This document shows positions 4,101 through 7,197 of a stretch of DNA of 7,197 nucleotides, one piece after another. This stretch comes from an uncultured Collinsella sp. Its GTDB lineage: Bacteria > Actinomycetota > Coriobacteriia > Coriobacteriales > Coriobacteriaceae. A program made the position numbers and the translations under genes. Location: assembly GCA_958445065.1 (NCBI GenBank), contig CAUCQW010000046.1:1-7197 (forward strand). The letters run 5' to 3'. The notes beneath the pieces were generated by a model. That model worked only from the letters and a program-made list of their open reading frames with translations. It searched no databases and was not told where the DNA came from. Position 1 is the stretch's first letter. Each line of letters starts with the position of its first letter.

Positions 4101-5917
4101 TCTGCGCTCGTGTCCCCAAGGTAATTTCCGTCTCTGTAGATGACCTTTTGAGGCCCCATGAGCTTCAGCCCCTCACCGCAGATAATCAGCATCCCTTGTT
4201 CAACCAATGAGGGAAGACGGTCAGTTGGGTACGAGATATCGTAACGCTTATGCGATCCGATTCTCTTGAAGTACACACCCGAGAACGATTGGGCTTTTCC
4301 ATATCGGTCGGGATCGGATTCTTCGTCGTCGGGGCAAGCAAACAAGGCGGCCTCGGGGGAATCGTCGCCATCGAGATAAAAAACGGGAAACTCAAGAGGA
4401 TTGCCTTTAGGAACGGCCGCCGATGCCACGTAGTTGCAGAGCTTCCACTCCTCGCTTTTCTGCACGCAATCGCTTTCGATGCCGAGGAGGCTTCGCATTT
4501 CAGTATCGATGCTGTAAGAACCTAGGACTAAGTAGAAAGCCAAGAGGACTGACGACCGGGCGCTTTCCATCTCGGTCCAATCGTAGAGATTGTCTTTGTG
4601 AGCAATGCCGTTCCTCATCGTTCGAGCGCTTTGGAGTGCGCGAATTATCGACTCGTACGTATCCTCGCTTATCGCCGTATCGAGAAGGTCTTCATTGCGG
4701 CTGTACAGCTGCTGCTTCTCGCAAACATAGTCGCCGAAGAACCTTGTGAGCCTACCGAGGTCTAAGACATATTCGAAACCATCCGTGAAAAGCTCATCGT
4801 TGATTTCGATTTCTCCGTCCTTGACTTCTATGTGTCGCGATTTGTCGGGAACGCCATCTCTTTTCGCAGGCAGGTAGTAAGGGTTTTCTCCGAGCTTTTT
4901 GCCGTAGTAAATACGCCTACTCTTCGATTTCGAAGTCTTATGTATGGCGTAAAGAAATCTGTACAGGAATTGTTCGAGCGATTTGAAGTACTCCAACGCG
5001 ATGGGGGCGAAATCTATGCATCCTGCATGCGTTAAAGAATCCCTTAGCCATTCTGCGGTCTGGAAGCTTACTGCGAAATCCGTGTCACCGGTCAACGCCG
5101 AGTATCTGCCGTCTACGACAAAGCTCTTGTCTATGGCCATTCTCTGTTCGGACCCCAATTCCACGTCTGGTTTGTAGCCGATCAGACGGTCTCGGATGTC
5201 TCTCCTGAAATGGCCCATGCGCAAATGGTTAAGCGATTTGGTTATGCTCAAGCCATAGTAGGAACGCGCTTTCTGCCTAAGCTCAACCACAGCCTCCTCG
5301 AATTTGTCGAACTCCTCTTGTGGAAAGAACAGGCGGAAGAACTCTTTAACCGAGATGTAGGGCGTAGCGTCCTTCACCGACTCGTAATTGAGAACCTCCC
5401 TCTTCGCTCCGTCCATAACCAAAGAGACGTAGGTGATTTTCGATACCCCAAAGTTTTCCCTCAGCGAATCCTCAAGCTCTTTCGGGAGACTCTGGTCTAA
5501 TCCAGGTTCCTTGAATACAAAAACGCTCGGGGAGCCATCGACATCCACCTTGATTATGCGGACCACCCTCTTGCTCGCTTTGAGGACGGTCGGCCCGGCT
5601 AGGCCGTCTTTTGGGAGATATTGGTAAGCATCGCTTCTGCGAACGCGGGCACGTAGTGTTATGTATCCATATTCTGTAAGAAGCATGGAAATCGACTCGC
5701 AAATCAGTCGATACATGCACTCATTGGCTCTGTCCATGATGAAGGTATAGTTAAGCCGTTCGGACCCTGAGACATTGCATAGATTTTCAGGTATTAAAGA
5801 GGTTCCTCCCCTCGACTCGGAATAGCCGCTTTCATCCCTCCAGCCATCTCGAATTTTCTTCAACTCGCTTAAGCCTTCTCCAAGAAGGAATTCTTTGTAG
5901 ATCGGTTCGCTATTCAT
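4097..5917 (-). CDS. Large HEPN-domain protein, candidate RNase defence effector (606 aa)
   Basis: The chosen start is the ATG at 5917, with GAGGT 5 bases upstream. A GTG at 5956 would add 13 residues but has a poor site. The N-terminal 270 residues resemble nothing I can name; they include strands around VRIIKVDVDGSPSVFVF and a TPYISVKEFFRLFFP segment. From about residue 300 a HEPN domain appears: a first helix DFAPIALEYFKSLEQFLYRFL (the acidic-then-KxLE pattern of HEPN helix 1) and, about 120 residues later, TMRNGIAHKDNL with the Rx4H motif R435-H440, including the typical Asn after Arg. HEPN proteins with this motif are metal-independent ribonucleases in toxin, abortive-infection and CRISPR systems. 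A 150-residue C-terminal region is rich in Asp/Glu and unassigned. It may sense the trigger. The gene looks lower in GC than the WYL gene, hinting at separate transfer. Domain call good; defence role inferred. Confidence 0.82.
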   Translation of the reverse strand: MNSEPIYKEFLLGEGLSELKKIRDGWRDESGYSESRGGTSLIPENLCNVSGSERLNYTFIMDRANECMYRLICESISMLLTEYGYITLRARVRRSDAYQYLPKDGLAGPTVLKASKRVVRIIKVDVDGSPSVFVFKEPGLDQSLPKELEDSLRENFGVSKITYVSLVMDGAKREVLNYESVKDATPYISVKEFFRLFFPQEEFDKFEEAVVELRQKARSYYGLSITKSLNHLRMGHFRRDIRDRLIGYKPDVELGSEQRMAIDKSFVVDGRYSALTGDTDFAVSFQTAEWLRDSLTHAGCIDFAPIALEYFKSLEQFLYRFLYAIHKTSKSKSRRIYYGKKLGENPYYLPAKRDGVPDKSRHIEVKDGEIEINDELFTDGFEYVLDLGRLTRFFGDYVCEKQQLYSRNEDLLDTAISEDTYESIIRALQSARTMRNGIAHKDNLYDWTEMESARSSVLLAFYLVLGSYSIDTEMRSLLGIESDCVQKSEEWKLCNYVASAAVPKGNPLEFPVFYLDGDDSPEAALFACPDDEESDPDRYGKAQSFSGVYFKRIGSHKRYDISYPTDRLPSLVEQGMLIICGEGLKLMGPQKVIYRDGNYLGDTSAE

Positions 5918-6298
5918 CCAATACCTCGTTTTCTCTGCGTGTTTACAGCCTTGCACGAGCGAATCGCTCCCATAGGCGTATCGCGGACCGCATATGAAAA
6001 AGGAGGCTACGGAGGCGGGCCAAAAGTGCTGGCTCGGGCCATGCCGCCGTCACCTATATTTTCAGGCTCCATTGCCTGCGTTGGATGGCATTATCTCACC
6101 GCGTTGCCTCGGGAGCCATCCCGTGCGGCGGACAAAGGCAAACCCAGGGGCAGTTAGTGGAGAAGCCGCTATTAGGCCCCTAATCGCGAAAGCGGTTCAA
6201 CTCATGAGTAAGCCACCTGAGACTACTCACTTTTCCCACGAATGGCGAAGGGTCGCGACCTGGGGTTTTGCAAATGGCGCGCAAACCACCCGCGCTGA
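5918..6298. other. 381-base gap upstream of the HEPN gene, no convincing gene
   Basis: Frames open on the plus strand here have unlikely composition and no matching ribosome sites. A short palindrome GAGCGAATCGCTC lies at 5957-5969. A dyad ATTAGG-CC-CCTAAT lies at 6171-6184, flanked by CCGCT (6166-6170) and AGCGG (6191-6195). The promoter of the HEPN gene must lie in this stretch or near it, but no strong -35/-10 pair stands out on the minus strand. The change to Firmicutes-type sequence occurs at its right end. Confidence 0.5.
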
Positions 6299-6532
6299 TT
6301 CACTTACTATGGCCGGGAGGTCAGCAAAAACAGTTCTTTGTCAGAAAGGATTTACGAGGTCTGCGCCGAGAGAGACAGTCTAAAGGGAAAGGTCAGGGAC
6401 TACGAGCGGGTCAGGCGGGCCATTGGCACGGAACAGGCGGACAGAATATTAGAGGCCGCTTACCAGCAGGAACAGGCTGAAAAGGAACGGAAACGGGCCG
6501 CAAGGCAAAAAACAAGGGTAGGCGCACGGTAA
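6299..6532 (+). pseudogene. C-terminal remnant of a MobV-like relaxase (plasmid recombination/mobilisation protein)
   Basis: The frame is open from a stop at 6296-6298 to TAA at 6530-6532 and encodes about 77 residues. It contains SERIYEVCAERDSLKGKVRDY, then a helical stretch ending in a Lys/Arg-rich tail (EKERKRAARQKTR). This coiled-coil-then-basic ending is that of MobV/Pre relaxases from gut Firmicutes elements. The catalytic N-terminal HUH-like domain is absent and a TTG at 6338 has no ribosome site, so this is a cut-off end and not a working gene. It is directly followed by its original-looking terminator and then by the tet promoter, suggesting that the two travelled together. Confidence 0.6.
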
Positions 6533-6543
6533 TCACCAAAACC

Positions 6544-6579
6544 GGAGGGTGTTCCAGTGAATGCCCTCCTGATTTATTT
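6544..6579 (+). terminator. Rho-independent terminator behind the relaxase remnant
   Basis: GGAGGGTGTTC (6544-6554) pairs with GAATGCCCTCC (6559-6569) over 11 bp with two G-U pairs and a CAGT loop, followed by TGATTTATTT. It separates the relaxase remnant from the tet promoter. Confidence 0.8.
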
Positions 6580-6602
6580 GGGGAATCGGGTAAAATAATT
6601 TC

Positions 6603-6630
6603 TTGTTTTTAGAGCGTACTATGATATACT
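6603..6630 (+). promoter_or_regulatory. Promoter of the tet gene
   Basis: TTGTTT (6603-6608) and TATACT (6625-6630) are separated by 16 bases in an AT-rich stretch. They lie about 270 bases before the tet start codon, so the transcript has a long regulated leader, as in other tet(M)-class genes. Confidence 0.75.
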
Positions 6631-6694
6631 GTTATTATCTTGATTTGAGGAGTCTACCAAATATGCGGCAAGGTATTATTAAATAAAATTTGAT

Positions 6695-6879
6695 AATGGG
6701 CGCAAAAATGCTTGCCCCTTGCAGGGGCTTAGTTTTTGTACCCAATTTAAGAATACTTTTGCCTTTTTAGTAAATATCGTGACGGACAGCGGCTCATGTA
6801 AGCCGTCATACTTCTGTTTGTCCGAAGTCATGATCCCCAGCGGTAAAAGTATTAGCCGCTGGGGATTTTTGCGCCCATT
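6695..6879 (+). promoter_or_regulatory. tet(M)-class transcription attenuator with leader peptide
   Basis: A leader frame of 24 codons runs from ATG 6696 to TAG 6770. A tiny seven-codon frame (MRQGIIK, 6663-6686) behind GAGGAG precedes it. Within the leader, GCCCC/GGGGC (6714-6728) forms a small stem. A terminator stem ATCCCCAGCGG (6833-6843) with CCGCTGGGGAT (6856-6866) is followed by TTTT. The segment 6695-6709 is the exact complement of 6865-6879, which spans the U-run, so pairing of these arms competes with the terminator. In related genes, ribosomes slowed by tetracycline on the leader shift the folding towards read-through. That mechanism is known for the family and inferred here. Confidence 0.8.
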
Positions 6880-6902
6880 TGGGCCTTGTATGGAGGATAG
6901 AC

Positions 6903-7187
6903 ATGAACATTATCAATATCGGGATTCTTGCCCATGTAGACGCTGGAAAGACAACCTTGACGGAGAGCCTGCTATATGCCAGCGGAGCCATTTCAGAACC
7001 GGGGAGCGTCGAAAAAGGGACAACGAGGACGGACACCATGCTTTTGGAGCGGCAGCGTGGGATTACCATTCAAGCGGCAGTCACTTCCTTCCTGTGGCGC
7101 AGATGTAAAGTCAACATTGTGGATACGCCCGGCCACATGGATTTTTTGGGCTCTTCGGTGGTTTCTGTGGGAGAGATTCCGGCATAG
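6903..7187 (+). pseudogene. tet(W): tet(W)-type ribosomal protection protein, N-terminal 82 residues then unrelated sequence
   Basis: The ATG at 6903 follows GGAGG by 6 bases. The protein begins [18 protein letters not shown]. It has GTPase motifs G1 AHVDAGKT (10-17), G2 RGITI (52-56) and G3 DTPGH (74-78), with the [20 protein letters not shown] stretch characteristic of Tet(W). These elongation-factor-like GTPases remove tetracycline from the ribosome and are normally about 639 residues. After MDFL (residue 82, base 7148) the expected AEVYRSL is replaced by [12 protein letters not shown] and a stop. The G4/G5 motifs and all later domains are missing, so the product cannot work as written. 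The last residues VGEIPA recall the GEIPAR motif near the normal C-terminus, which would fit an internal deletion, but the match is very short. A chimeric contig end is the other explanation. Confidence 0.85.
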
Positions 7188-7197
7188 GCCCAGCTCA

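Noticed and set aside
5994..6383. Plus-strand frame starting MKKEATEAG
   Set aside because: No Shine-Dalgarno precedes the start, the composition is unlike a folded protein, and it overlaps the relaxase remnant in a different frame.
1..7197. CRISPR array beside the HEPN and WYL genes, as in Cas13d loci
   Set aside because: No set of regularly spaced 25-40-base repeats was seen, and the HEPN protein lacks the size of Cas13.

Overview
The window looks like an accessory island from a gut-type Gram-positive bacterium. The central genes are moderately GC-rich with strong GGAGG-type ribosome sites, and they resemble gene types I associate with high-GC gut Actinobacteria (Coriobacteriia). Both ends carry pieces that look imported from Firmicutes-type elements: a SAM-dependent methyltransferase gene running off the left edge, and a tet(W)-type ribosomal protection gene with its attenuator at the right edge. 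The host assignment is inference from gene style, not from a marker gene.

Layout, left to right. (1) 1-345: the 5' part of a class I methyltransferase gene on the minus strand, behind a promoter whose -10 lies inside a perfect 9-bp dyad. Its arrival appears to have cut off a DUF3800 gene (345-540), which also carries a 2-base frameshift. (2) 563-1262: two very small minus-strand helix-turn-helix genes of the excisionase/HTH_17 kind, with a clean terminator, an RBS-masking hairpin and two possible operators. (3) 1263-2764: a minus-strand WYL-domain regulator with a long 3' tail ending in a terminator. (4) 2765-3818: a divergent control region with an 8-bp dyad, then two plus-strand genes for small single-pass membrane proteins. 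The second gene is split by a +1 frameshift at a run of six G. (5) 3819-4096: a short, strongly structured region with a 17-bp perfect hairpin and competing stems, overlapping a possible transposase remnant. (6) 4097-5917: a 606-residue minus-strand protein with a HEPN domain and an RNGIAH (Rx4H) motif typical of HEPN ribonucleases. (7) 5918-6298: no convincing gene. (8) 6299-7197: the C-terminal remnant of a MobV-like relaxase with its terminator, then the tet(W)-type promoter, leader and attenuator, and a tet gene that stops matching the family after about 82 residues.

How the genes may work together. WYL regulators and HEPN ribonucleases both recur in bacterial defence islands. The unit of WYL regulator, two small membrane proteins and a large HEPN protein is therefore the best candidate here for an undescribed anti-phage or stress-response module. 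This rests on domain recognition and neighbourhood only. The two flanks are a scar zone of truncated genes, which fits an island repeatedly targeted by mobile DNA.
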